Assembly: GCA_030704615.1 (NCBI GenBank)
Contig: CM060733.1
Span: 62,310,001-62,374,000 of the forward strand
DNA from: Takakia lepidozioides
Lineage: Eukaryota; Streptophyta; Takakiopsida; Takakiales; Takakiaceae
Reading direction: 5' to 3'
Length of the DNA: 64,000 nt
The notes beneath the pieces are model-generated. The model saw only the letters and a program-made list of their open reading frames with translations, was not told the DNA's origin and did no database searches. Position 1 is the stretch's first letter, and the number at the start of each line of letters is the position of its first letter. This document shows, one piece after another, positions 42,131 to 53,410 of the stretch. The position numbers were made by a program, and so were the translations under genes.

Positions 42131-43841
42131 TGCTCCCTCTTATATGAGCCCGCCCAGTGACTCCAGGATGGCCAAGCACCCACGTCTCCATCAATTTCAA
42201 ACCCACCCTGAGTGGATCCCTTCTTCATCGGTGGGGGCCCAACCATGAGCTCTCCCCAGGCAATCAATCAATCTGGACCCCATGGTGTTGGAAGCATGCA
42301 AGGGTCCCTACTCTTTGATTGTCGTCAACAATGGTGACTCTTCTCTGAATGCAAGGTCTACTCAAGGTTACCAGCCCTCGATCACTTCAAAACCCAGAGA
42401 TCTGTCTAGAATTTCCCCGCCACCCTCTAGGCCCTCCCTTCCTTTGTCTGTTTCCTCTCTCATTGCATACAATCCTATAGTGGCCAGGGTAGACCTGTAC
42501 CAAAATTCAGTCTTTCCCTACGCTGGCCCTCCGGGGTTGTTCGCAGGTGATCTCTCCCTCTCATCCAAAATCTATCTGCCTTACCCCGCTCATCTATCGT
42601 AGAGCCCCCTCCCCCTCTTTCCTTCTCACATCCAACAATGGTGCAAACATTGAATCCCTTTGGATTTCTAATCGCGACATCTCTCTCTTCATGGATCAGA
42701 TCCCAAGGGACGGCAGCCCCATCCCAGCCCTCAAGACCAAGATCAATCTCTATCTGCTCTCCAATCATCCCCATCTCTCTTTCTCGCCCAATGTGCAAAT
42801 TACCTGGGGGTCCTGTGTCGAACGTAATCCCACTCTGGGGATAAACCTCTCCCCCACCACTCAGATTCTACTCTCATGGACATGGAGGATCTACTCATCG
42901 ACGGCTCTATCCCCGAAGGCTCATGGATGCAACCAGCCCCTTTCAATCAGCCTCCCACCTTCCTCAACAGATCCAAGGACACCTTGCACAATGCCTTCAC
43001 TATTCTGCATGCTCTGCTGGAATCAGAAGTCCACGAGCATAACGAATGGATCGACTCTCACCGCACTTTAGGCAGACCCTGGCCTATTATTGATCATGCG
43101 GGGACTGACTCTAATAGTTCTGAAGACCTCCAAGAATTACAGCCCCGCTCCCGGCAGCCACCGGTCGGCCCTCAACTGGATGGGGAGGCATCTATTTCAA
43201 CAATCCCCGACGGTGTGGAGTCGCCCCAATTCCCAACACCAACACCGGCCTGTAGCCCAATGGAGTTCAATCTCCCCAGCTCCCAACGCCAACGCCGGTC
43301 GGATCCCCGGTCAGACCTATCTCTCTCAATTTCATGGTAAGCCAGACCACCATCACTATCCCCTTTCTTATTTTCCATCCCTCTCCCACTAATCCTAACA
43401 GGGGAAATATTCTTTGTCTCAAATCTAGATACCCTGTCCCCCGCACTTGAAAGGTCCTTCCCTCTATTTCCTTCTCTCTCAGATGGGGACTTCTCCATGT
43501 ACTTTGGCTCAGCCTCTGGCCCTCTACCCTGCAATACACCCACATCCCTGAAACTCATTCTCCTTTCTGACTTCTTCATGCAACTCTCAGGGAGACCCAA
43601 AGTATTCACAACAAATGGATGCCATGTTCTAGATTCCAGCCTCTTCCGGGTGATGACAATTTTTACCTAAACAACAAAGCCACTCTCCTAATGACGATTG
43701 AGTTTTCTAGTTCGGTTGATGAAGCCCCCGATGACCACTGTTGGCTTCCCTCACTGTTGCCCTCCGACAAGAGAACTAAATTCCACTTTCTCTCCGACAG
43801 GCCATCATTTGAGTCCTCCCCGCTCAGCCTGAATCACCCTC

Positions 43842-46560
43842 ATGATGCATGTTAGCATTTCTTCTTGGAATATAAGGGGAATCGGCTCTGACCAGACCGC
43901 CCTCAAGAAAATCAAACTAAGGTCTTGGCTAGCACCCCTTATCCCCTCGGAAGCGATTGTCTTCCTGCAGGAACACAAGCTCAACCCCCACAAAATTCAA
44001 AACCTTTTTGACAACCTCTGGCCTCTTGCTTCAGCTCTCTGGAAACCCTCCTACAAGGGCTCAAAGGGAGGCACAATGATTCTTCTCTCCCCCTCCCTCT
44101 TGCAATTCCTGGTTAAAGAAGAAGTTTGGGAGCTGGGGAGAGTGCAATTCTGCTCTCTCCACCTCCCATCCGACCCGGAACCCCTTGGTTTGCTCAACAT
44201 CTATGCCCCTAATTCAATGCCTGATCGTTTGGCCCTCTGGGACTTGATCAATGCCCAGATGGCCGCTGAACAGTCCATTGGTAACTGGCTCCTAGCTGGT
44301 GATTTCAACATGGTGGAGTCTGACATGGACAGGAGAGGGTCTGCAACTTCTTCCCTCCATGTTGATGAAGAAGCCTCCTGGCTGTCTCTCGTCCAAACAC
44401 ATAGCCTCACAGAGATAGATCCCCCGGCTCCTCATCTTGGTCGCAATCCCCATTTCACTTGGACCAACAATAGAGACCTTCAAAACCTTTCTATGGCTCG
44501 CCTTAACAGATTCTACTTTTCTATGTCCATTGCTAACAACGCTTCCCTTCTGCCTCAGCAGTACATAGCTCTGGGCTTCGACCATGCCTTAATTGAGGCC
44601 TCTCTCTCCTTCCCAAATGCCCAACGCCGTGGGAGAGGCATCTACAAGCTCAACATCTCTCTCCTTCAAAATGTCTCTTTCGTCCTCAATCTGCAGGAGC
44701 ACTGGTTCTCGTATGGGAACCATCTGCAATGCCCCATTTTGAAATTCCAATTCAAACTGGCGGCCTCTTGCAAGCTAAGTCAAACCCTAAGTAAAGAGAT
44801 CGCGGTTTCCCGTAAGAAAAAAGTCTTGGCCTTGCAAAAATGTTTGCGGATTTGTCAATCAAAGATAGAGGCTAGATCCTGTGATGACCATACCTTCCAA
44901 ACCTACCTCGAGGCTCGTGCTAACCTCGGCCTCTTTCATGAGCAAAATGAACTAAGGATGAAAATGCAAGCTGGGATTAACTGGTCTGCCAAAGGAGAGA
45001 AAATGTCTAAGTATTTCTTCCAGAAGATTAAGCTTCGAAGAGCCATGCAATCTATCACTGAGCTGTATGTTGATCAAGCAGGCAATAAATCATCTAATCC
45101 CAGAGCGCTATGTGCCATGGCCTTTGGCCACTTCAGCTCCCTCTTCCAGGCAGACCAGCTGGGCCCAGATTATTCGACCCTACTAGACTCTTGCCTCCGT
45201 TCAACCCCGAATAGACTGTCGGCTGAGGGAGGTATGGCCTTGTCTGGGGTCTTCACACCCATGGAATTGGAAGATGCCCTTCATCAGATGAGTAATGGGA
45301 AGACCCCAGATTTAGATGGTATGCCAGTTGAGTACTTCAAGGCTATGTGGCCACAAATTGCAGCGGACTTTTGCGAAATGGGCCAATGAGATCAAACGGC
45401 AGGGTGCAATGCCTGGACAAATGTCTCAGGGGTACCCTGCTCCACAAGAAAGGAGACAAAGCTGACATTGGAAACTATAGACCCATTACTCTGCTCAATG
45501 TCGCTTACAAAATCATTGCCAAGGCTCTAGCCCTCCGCCTCTAACCCCTTCTCCCCTCTCTCATCCGAACAAGCCAGGCTGGTTTTATCAAAGGTAGATA
45601 CATTCTCGACAACGTCTTGCTGGCTCAAGAGGCCAACTCGTATGCCCTGGCAACTAACCAAGCATTGGCACTATGGCTCTTGGATTTTGAGAAGGCGTTC
45701 GACAAAGTAGGGTGGGATTTCCTAATTGCAGTTCTTAAAAAAACAGGCTTGCCCCATAACTTTTGCCACCGGGTTAACATCCTTCTTCGGGGCTCTACCA
45801 GTAGGGTCATCATCAATGGCCACCTCTCAAAGCCTTTTCAACTGCAAAGATCGGTAAGGCAAGGATGCCCTCTGGCCCCCTTCCTCTTCCTCTTTGTAGC
45901 AGACACCTTGGGTTACATGCTAGATGACAACTTCATGGTAAGGGGCCTTCAGCTCCGGAATCCAAAAACTCAACTCTGGCTACAAATCAAGGACTCTATG
46001 TTTGTGGATGACACCTTCCTGCTACTTCAGGCGGAACCTTCCACTCTTACAGTTGCTGAGAGCACTCTTAAGAAATTTTGTAGAGTCTCTAGCTTCCGGG
46101 TTAACTGGAGAAAGACCAAAGCCTTGCTAATAGGTGACCCATCTATGTCTTCTATTGGGATCAACCCCAACTGGGGAGTAGACCAAGGTATGGCCTGGCT
46201 TAAAGCAGGAGAACCTACCACACTGTTGGGTCACATCTTTGGCCTGGACCTCACCGAGGAGCAGAGAATGGGGCCCATTCTAGCCAGGCTCAAGAAGGAG
46301 CTAGCGTTCTGGGGCTCTAAGTTCCTCTCCATCACCGGAAGAGCTCTGGCTACCAACCAGGTTCTGCTTGCTGGGATCTGGTATTTTGCCTCCACTTGGA
46401 GTCCGGGCTCGAAGTTCATGAAGGAGATGAAGAGATGTATCATAAAATTTATCTGGGGAGCCCATTCAGACCTTCAAAACAAACGCCCACAAGTTTCGTG
46501 ATATCAGATATGCCTCCCTAAAAAATCAGGTGGGCTAGGACTACTAGATCCAGAAACGTA
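43842..46560 (+). pseudogene. LINE ORF2: endonuclease and reverse transcriptase
   Basis: An apurinic-type endonuclease domain spans the first 260 codons: ISSWNIRGIG, FLQEHKL, LLNIYAPN, LLAGDFNMVESDMDRRG, HFTWTNNR and ALGFDHALIEA, where the usual SDH is FDH. The frame stays open to 45,389 through the RT N-terminal region (MSNGKTPDLDGMPVEYFK), then shifts to a frame reading NYRPITLLNVAYKIIAKAL, QAGFIKGRYILDNVLL, LLDFEKAFDKVGW, RQGCPLAPFLF and FVDDTFLL in place of the usual YADD. In-frame stops are TAA at 45,542 and TGA at 46,499. Target-primed reverse transcription would be its role in an intact copy. Confidence 0.8.
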
Positions 46561-47800
46561 GATTCGGACCCTCTTAGGCAAGTGGCTGCCAAGACTGTTG
46601 GGGCCCGAAGGAGGCTGGTGGAAATTGCTTGTAATAGGAACTATTGCCTTGTGCTCCCCTCTTCAAGGAGCGAATTGGACCCCCTCTATCCGCTGGATCA
46701 CTCAGGGATTTAATCACAAATCCCTGGGCTCTTTGCTCTGGAAATCAATTTGGTCTGCCTGGGGTAAATTCAGACCCTTTCTCAGGAAGCAAGAACGTCC
46801 TTCGTCTTTTCATGAGGTTCAAAGGCAGCACCTCTTCCTTAACTCAGCCATGCCCACCCCTTAGGAGAAGTGCCAGGCCAGAAGATGGGCCTCTTGGGAG
46901 ACTAGAGGCATCTCCCAGATCTCCCACCTCTGGACTAGCACCCCAGAGTCTCTTACTACAGTTCTGGGTGCCAAAGCTCTGGCATACACCCCATCCTGCA
47001 ATCTGTTCCAAACCATTGGCGTGACATCCTCAGGCTTGGGGAAGGGTCTCCTTCACCACACCAGTGGGTGGCTACTCCCTCCCTGGCCTCTAATATCCTC
47101 TATATTACGGAGGTGCACTTGCCAACAATTACAGGGTATGCGTTTGGGGCAGATTTGTTCTCAGGCTTCCTTTCCCTGCTCTCCTCAGAGACTGTTACCA
47201 TCCATGCCAGACAAGTTGCTCCTGCACGGATATGCCATTGGTCCTCTAAATTCAAAGACTTCAACCCCTCCCTCGCGGCAGGGGAGACCATTCTCCCATG
47301 GTTGAGATGTAACTCTTTTGCTTGGATTGGCAGCTTGCCTCTCGAGCAGCTCCAGCAAGACGTGGCAATGGGAATTTGAAGGCTCTCTACAGTCTTTATT
47401 TACTTATTCTGCCAAGAAAGCTTACAGGGCTCTACTTCAACCCAAACCCTTGCTCAAGAAATGGAATGACAAGTGGGACCATTATCTTTTTAGGGACGAA
47501 AACTGGATGTGCATCTAGGGCCTAATTTGGGAGAAAGCTAAACCATCCAAAATTAGCGCTTTCTTATGGCAGATTGCGAACAGGGTCCTAAAGGTCAGGC
47601 TATTCTTGGCAAGGGAATTCCTTATGTGGATGCTGCACTACACCCACTGTGGAAAAACTATGGAACATTGCCTCTTACAATGTGTGGGCCCCTTGGCCAT
47701 TTGACCACTGGCCCTATACTTCTACTCTGCATGGGAGTGTATTGCCCCAGACCCAATAGTTCTCCTTCTGAACTATAAGAAAATAGGAAAGACTAGGGCG
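46560..47800 (+). pseudogene. LINE ORF2 C-terminal region with zf-RVT-like motif
   Basis: Continuation of ORF2 in several frames. LPKKSGGLGLLDPET precedes, and around 47,530-47,740 a Trp/Cys/His block (ISAFLWQIANRVLKVR, HCLLQCVGPL) matches the zinc-binding domain that follows RT in plant L1 elements. Frameshifts lie near 46,865 and 47,380. Confidence 0.6.
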
Positions 47801-48482
47801 ATTGGATGTCCAGTTTTTGAGGTCCTCCGCTCGGCCACCCTATGGCATATTTGGAAAGCCAGATGCAGTTGGGTATTGGACAATCAAAACTCATCTCTGT
47901 CAAAGATCCTCACTCTGGTCTTCAATGACCTTACCATTGCTGCTAAACTTGCTTGGGCAAAATTGGGTGCAGAGTACAATAAGCGCCCAGAACGTGGTCC
48001 TGCACTCCTCACCTCCTTCAGGCGCACTTGGGGTAATCGGGGGCTCATCTGCTCCTGCATCGACATCGACACCTGTTTATGGGCAAGCACTATTCCCCAT
48101 ATCTGGCAGCAGCGAAGAGCCCCCCTCTTCAGCCTCCCCTGACTTTGAAAGATCAGATTGAAACTACAAACTGTTAAGTCCAAGCTTCATTTTCACCGGT
48201 AGATAGATGGGCTTCTCACTGGTTTCTAGTTGGCCACTGTGCCCTGCACCTATACCTGGCTCCCCCTAATCTAGGGTTATTCGAGGGCATCCCCCTCCAT
48301 CGCTCGATGCTTATTGTAATTCTACTTGGATAGAGGAGGTCGACTGTCTCAGGTTCACGACTTGTCGTGTGATAGGCCTCATGGCAGCCTTTGGGTTTAA
48401 TTTTTTCCCTTCAAATAATTCCAAATAAAGTGGTCAGGGCCGTTACCCCTGTTTATCTAAATTAAAAAAACAAAACAAAACC

Positions 48483-50490
48483 AGATATGTTCAAATTATT
48501 GATTGAATGTGGAGGATCAATTTGTTTAGTTTCTATAGATAAAATATATTATCTTAACTACATATTTTGTATGATCAATCTACATGTCAAGTCTCAAGGA
48601 AAATAATATCATTAAGTATTTTATTTTTATTTTTTAAAGGTTTAATTTTACATCTACAAAATTTATCTGGAAATTAAAGAAATAATAATTTAGACTTGTA
48701 TAAATAATATAAACTATCACTGGTAGTTCCAATGAATATTTCTAGTATTGAAGGGCTTAGAATTATGAAAATATAGTGATTAGGTTTAATTCATCAATAT
48801 TCTACGATGATTTTAGTTTTGTAAAGAACCAGGAACTCCACTTGATGGGACTCATGATGGGAATGGATATGCAATATTTATTTGAGTGCATACTTGGGCT
48901 TTGTATGCAACATGAATATTGTAGGATTTGATCAAGTTAAGTATTCAGAATGACTAGAATAATGGTGATACAGAAATATAGAGAAATTGCAAACTTGGAC
49001 CCCTGTTGATGGTAAGGATAAAGTAGATTTTCCATCGAGATACCCTCTAGGTTTTGAGATTATATTGTAGATCTAGTGGAAACACTGATATATAAACTAC
49101 TTTCAAAGTCCAACAGAAATTTGATGTCAAGTCACAACTTTTTGAACAAATGGAAACTACAAAGACTAATTTGAATGATTGAGCGACAGAACCGCGAATA
49201 AAAAATTCTGTATCGAGAAGTGTCATAGGCTGATCATTGGAAAGCATGCATGCACATGGAATGTTTATACACACCAAAATCATTATTGAAGATGAAAACC
49301 TCTAAAGTTTATTTGAGAATGTAATTTTGGGCTGAACATGCCGCAATCAAACAAAACCCTAATACTAAATGGATATCCTAATACTTTCCCATCAATGCCC
49401 AAGGGCACATCAAATACAAAAGAGAAATTGATAAAATGTAAATCTTGCTTCTCTATGTGAGCTTGATCCAAGAAGCGTGAAATATTGTACAACATTACAT
49501 ATTAATTCAACCTTTCAAATCATTTAAAAAATATATATATATGCATGTATGAGGGATGTGCCCAGTAATAGAAATCACCTTTCAACTTCAAGACGAGTTG
49601 CCCAAATAGTAGAATACACCGACGAACTTCAGGGTTTTATTGTTTATTTCTCTTGGTGTAAAAAGGGTATGCTACCGAATGCATGAGATCAAGGGAAAAA
49701 GAATTCTCTACATACGAATATATTTAATATATAAACTAGCTTTGTCGAGCTTCCACGCTCACATGAAAAAAGAGAGTAAAATATTGTTCCATACTGCAAA
49801 TTCATTGGACAAACATAAACAAAAAGACAAATCACAACAAAAGATTGGCATATCGTAGGCTAGCCACCCTAGCCATTTGTAGAAAGAAAAATAAAGTTAA
49901 ATAATTTTAACCTATTACAACCATGACAGGCTTTGTTAATCTAGCCATAGCCAATGTGTTATTTGTTGTTTCTTCTTGACATACCACAAAACTGAAATAC
50001 TTTTTCTGTTGTCTAATACTTATCTCTATATAAATGAGTTTGTAGGCTCTCTTAGAATAAAATGATGAAAGATCTCCTCATGGACACCTTGCTTGACCAA
50101 GTGAAAACCCATCAACACAACCATATTCACTCTTACTAAAGAAAAGCCTTACATCTACAAACAACAAAATTTTCTCTCAAAAGACCTAAAGATAGCAAGC
50201 CACGACCTAACCTAATAACATCACTGTTTATACATGATGACATTCATCCATTTTATTTTTTAATATAAATTTTATGTTTTGTTTTAAAAATGTATTGATT
50301 GATGGTTTAAAAATTAATTAATTATTATCTTGAGAGTTAATAACCTCTTCGTTACAAATAGGTGTATGGCTCACGTTGTAGATGAAATTATGATCTTGAT
50401 CCAGTACACAAAATTATAATTATCAAACAAAAATTGACGGCGAAAAAATTGAAGCTCCGCATTTTATGATGGATGAGTATATTGGAGAAT
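48483..50490. other. AT-rich gene-free stretch
   Basis: Frames here are short, in shifting frames and without motifs. No RNA gene or clear repeat recognised. Confidence 0.5.
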
Positions 50491-50496
50491 GCGGGC

Positions 50497-50756
50497 TTAA
50501 TTTTTTTTAATAGTTTGGCTCTCCATGTCAGTTTTCTCAACTTCTTTTACTTTTCTGTAGTTAAGCATATAATCTTCTTTAGGTCTATACTTCCGTCTGT
50601 TCCTTACTTTGAAGAACCTTTCATTTTTGTACTGGTATGAATCTATATTTTCAAAAGTAGTGTAGTCTTCCACATCATTGACATCAATTGCTAACAATTT
50701 TTTGGCTCTTGCCAGCATCAATGTCCTTGATGTGAGCAACACTTCAAAAGTGCAAT
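50497..50756 (-). CDS. Possible terminal exon of an unrecognised gene
   Basis: A minus-strand frame of about 86 codons follows a plausible acceptor (TTACTGGCAG at about 50,757) and reads VYCTFEVLLTSRTLMLARA then a charged, Tyr/Lys/Glu-rich C-terminus to a stop. A candidate short upstream exon (VKSVEVLN) lies near 50,840 between AG and GT sites. No family recognised. It could be chance coding in AT-rich DNA. Confidence 0.25.
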
Positions 50757-50759
50757 ACA

Positions 50760-51560
50760 CCTGCCAGTAATACTCAGAAACAAAGCAAAGATGAGAAAAC
50801 TGTAAAGCACCTATTGAGCACCTCTACCGACTTCACAGCTGTAATAATCAGAGGATGGTGGTCACACAGGTTCCTGTACCTATCAGAACCATACCTTCAA
50901 AGGATTGTCCGAAATCAAAGAACTGCTAAAGAAAATCAGAGAAAAAAACAATAGCAAGCTTGTGCAAATAGTTTGAAGAGCAAGCCAATCGACTAGAATT
51001 AGGGATCAGGGCTGCCTAAGATGATCATGTTCCCCATTCACCATGGAACAAGATGGGTTACTCAGTGATTACTTCCTTGCTACAAATGTAGAATCCAACA
51101 AATTGAACGAAAATGCGACCGAATTTTTTGTTTCGATCTGTTTTTACTTCCCCGGGGTCCTCTTTGTTAAGGAATGATCTGTTGGAAAAGTGGGCTTATG
51201 GATTGTACCAGCTAATCAGCTGTAAGCGCCATAGTCAAGATATTGTGAATGGAAGATATTATTTCAGCGCTTAACCCTATACCGCCATCGCCATTAGTTG
51301 TGCAAGTCCAGGACCAAATCTGCCCTTAAGGCATTTCATAACCAATATTGGTGGAAGATTCTCCCTCAGTAACTGGTGTATACCAGATTCACGAGGAAGT
51401 GTCACAAGAGCCCAAGGGAAAAAAAAGACATCCTCAACCATGAGGTACAACGAGCATAATCCTCTGAACCCGGGCAGCTCTCCTTCCCCATTTCCAATCC
51501 GTAAAGCACGGGTCCAAAATCTCGTTTGTATTTTTAGGGCGCTTATTCACGTGAATGGCA
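50760..51560. other. Stretch without a recognisable gene
   Basis: No convincing frame; several possible splice signals on the minus strand only. Confidence 0.4.
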
Positions 51561-51566
51561 CCCGCA

Positions 51567-51633
51567 GGCGCCTTACATTTGTGTAAGTGCCCTGTACAGC
51601 CTGGCGGGGGTGCTTACACAAATGTAAGGCGCC
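51567..51633. repeat. Hairpin downstream of CHMP1
   Basis: GGCGCCTTACATTTGTGTAA (51,567) is inverted at 51,612-51,633, arms of about 22 bases and a spacer of about 21. A third partial copy (GGGTGCTTACACAAATAACC) follows at 51,637. Transcribed in either direction it would form a stable stem. Confidence 0.8.
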
Positions 51634-52091
51634 CTAGGGTGCTTACACAAATAACCAAGCTGCAAAGAAATGACACGTGTCAAATTTTCTCCCGGTGCTC
51701 GCACGGTACCCTGCCCGCGGGGCGTTCCACGATTTAAGGGTTGGCTGCCGAGGGCGTTACATGGGAGCAGCAGGGTTGGCATTTGCTGATGTACGTATAA
51801 CAACGGAGGTCCAAGTACTACAATTTCAAAGTTTTACAAATGGGTGGTCTCACGATGAGCCAGCTACTAAAACCTGATTGTAATCAACGGTGCCTTCCTG
51901 AGGAAAGCATATTCCCACCATCCTCTTGGGCGAGTGCATTCGCCTTGCAAATGTCTAGGGCTTCTGTCGGACCACATCGCAGGACTACAAAAAGACAGAC
52001 AACTTGCCTCCTGAGAAATCATACCTTCACATGTCGACCGTAAGGGAGCAGTCGGCAGACAAGTCCGCATTCAATTAACCTACCAGACAAA

Positions 52092-52712
52092 TCAACCCCT
52101 GCTTTTCAGCTCTGCTAATCTCCGGCTCAGGTCGTCTTCGGACGCGGTAAATGCACTCTCCTTCACAGAAACCGTATGAGACGCTGCTTGTGGGAGGCCG
52201 AGCGAGACCTCCAAGCCATAGTCATCTGCTACTTGATGCATAAGCGAGTTCACTTCATCCTCCGGGGTGGAGAGGCTGGTGCTGCCAGCCATTGCCGTCT
52301 CAACAAACTCTGATTGTACTTCAATGTTTACAAATGTCTTTTCAAATTGGTCCATGGTTTGTGAAATCTTCTGCATGTTTCCCACGGCTAGGGCACTGTC
52401 GAGGGCCTTGACGATTCCAGCCATGGACTTGCTGATGGTTTGCATCTTGCTCTGAGTTCCAAGTTGCGCCACCACAGCATCCAAGCGGGATGATAAGCGC
52501 AAATAATTGAGCTGCTCGTTGTGCTTGCGGATGGCATTTTGCGCATAGATACGAGCGCCGTCCATATTCCCCTTCTCAATTGCCTTCTTCACCTTGAGCT
52601 TCTCACTCTTCTCCTCCTTCTCGCACTTTTTAGCCTGCCGCACCAGGCTCTTTGATGTATACTTCAACTGGAAGATCTGGTCCAGCAACTTCTCCTGGCT
52701 CCCTCCCCCCAT
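52092..52712 (-). CDS. CHMP1: ESCRT-III subunit CHMP1/VPS46
   Basis: 206 residues with no internal stop or intron, close to the usual 196-205 of plant CHMP1. The start is set at [10 protein letters not shown], which aligns with the conserved CHMP1 N-terminus; an upstream in-frame ATG would add 12 unrelated residues. Features: basic helical N-terminal half ([40 protein letters not shown]), [20 protein letters not shown], an acidic second half with [18 protein letters not shown] and [14 protein letters not shown], and a C-terminal MIM1 motif [14 protein letters not shown] that binds Vps4 and LIP5 MIT domains. It acts at endosomes in multivesicular-body sorting and membrane scission. It is surrounded by repeats; regulation is not visible. 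Confidence 0.93.
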   Translation of the reverse strand: MGGGSQEKLLDQIFQLKYTSKSLVRQAKKCEKEEKSEKLKVKKAIEKGNMDGARIYAQNAIRKHNEQLNYLRLSSRLDAVVAQLGTQSKMQTISKSMAGIVKALDSALAVGNMQKISQTMDQFEKTFVNIEVQSEFVETAMAGSTSLSTPEDEVNSLMHQVADDYGLEVSLGLPQAASHTVSVKESAFTASEDDLSRRLAELKSRG

Positions 52713-53210
52713 AGCTACAACGGACACACTTGTAAGAGAAACAAGCAACTCACCTGCAAAATAAAACCCCGAGTAACTGTGTCTTCAGAGAGCGACTTCT
52801 GGCCCACACCCACAAAGAGCGATCCCCTTCACAAAAGACGGTGGGGGGATGATGGCAGCTTTGAACGATCCCGCGCACAGAGAGACAGAGAGAACTGCGT
52901 GTTTTTTTTGGCGAAAATCGCCAGATTTCGACCTGGAAAATCGGTCAGCTACTTAGGGGGGGTAAAATCCGAGATTTCCACCAAAAAGCACCAGCAGATG
53001 AATATCAGGAGCCTAATTTTTCCTACGTGGACCAGTTAAAAGGTGCCACCTGGAATATAGCCACATTTCTAGGCCTGTCACCTCGTTATTCTTGCCACAT
53101 GGGCACTGGACAGAACTCACAGGTGGCCCTGCATGCGATTTTGGAGAGATGAAAAAAAACCACCACCCACCGACACGACCCCACATCTATTCACGCACTC
53201 AGACACGTTT
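52713..53210. promoter_or_regulatory. 5' flank of CHMP1
   Basis: The presumptive leader and promoter of the minus-strand CHMP1 gene lie here by position. No canonical TATA box was identified. A possible 3' splice signal (CTCTTACAAG) 20-30 bases upstream of the ATG would fit a leader intron, but this is unproven. Confidence 0.3.
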
Positions 53211-53217
53211 ACTTCCA

Positions 53218-53410
53218 TTCTCTTGAGCAAGTAACCCAGTGGTTGGGTAATTGTGCCTTGCATGTGCATAACCTGGGTGATCCTGGGTTCAATCCTTGAA
53301 CATGTGCCTTTAACCGTCCATTAGCCCCTCGATGGGCTGTGTTTGGAGCAGTAGGCTTAGTAAATTCACTGGACGTTAAGGAAACTTTATCTTTATCTTT
53401 ATCTTTATGT
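53218..53410 (+). mobile_element. tRNA-derived SINE with CTTTAT tail
   Basis: An A-box-like GTAACCCAGTGGTTGGG (about 53,230) and a B-box-like GGGTTCAATCC (about 53,285) are followed by a body and a simple 3' tail of CTTTAT repeats at 53,384-53,408. This is the layout of plant Au-type SINEs. Not a tRNA gene: the spacer and arms do not fold. Confidence 0.65.

Larger units (their letters stand above)
40240..48482 (+). mobile_element. L1-type non-LTR retrotransposon (LINE), degenerate
   Basis: Contains a CT-rich 5' region, ORF1 with a zinc knuckle, ORF2 with endonuclease, reverse transcriptase and zf-RVT, and an A-rich 3' end (AATTAAAAAAACAAAACAAA) near 48,460-48,482. Multiple stops and frameshifts. 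The 5' boundary is approximate; no target duplication could be confirmed. Its base composition is richer in C than the AT-rich flanks. Confidence 0.8.

Noticed and set aside
53218-53300. tRNA gene
   Set aside because: Same reasoning; the simple CTTTAT tail marks a SINE.
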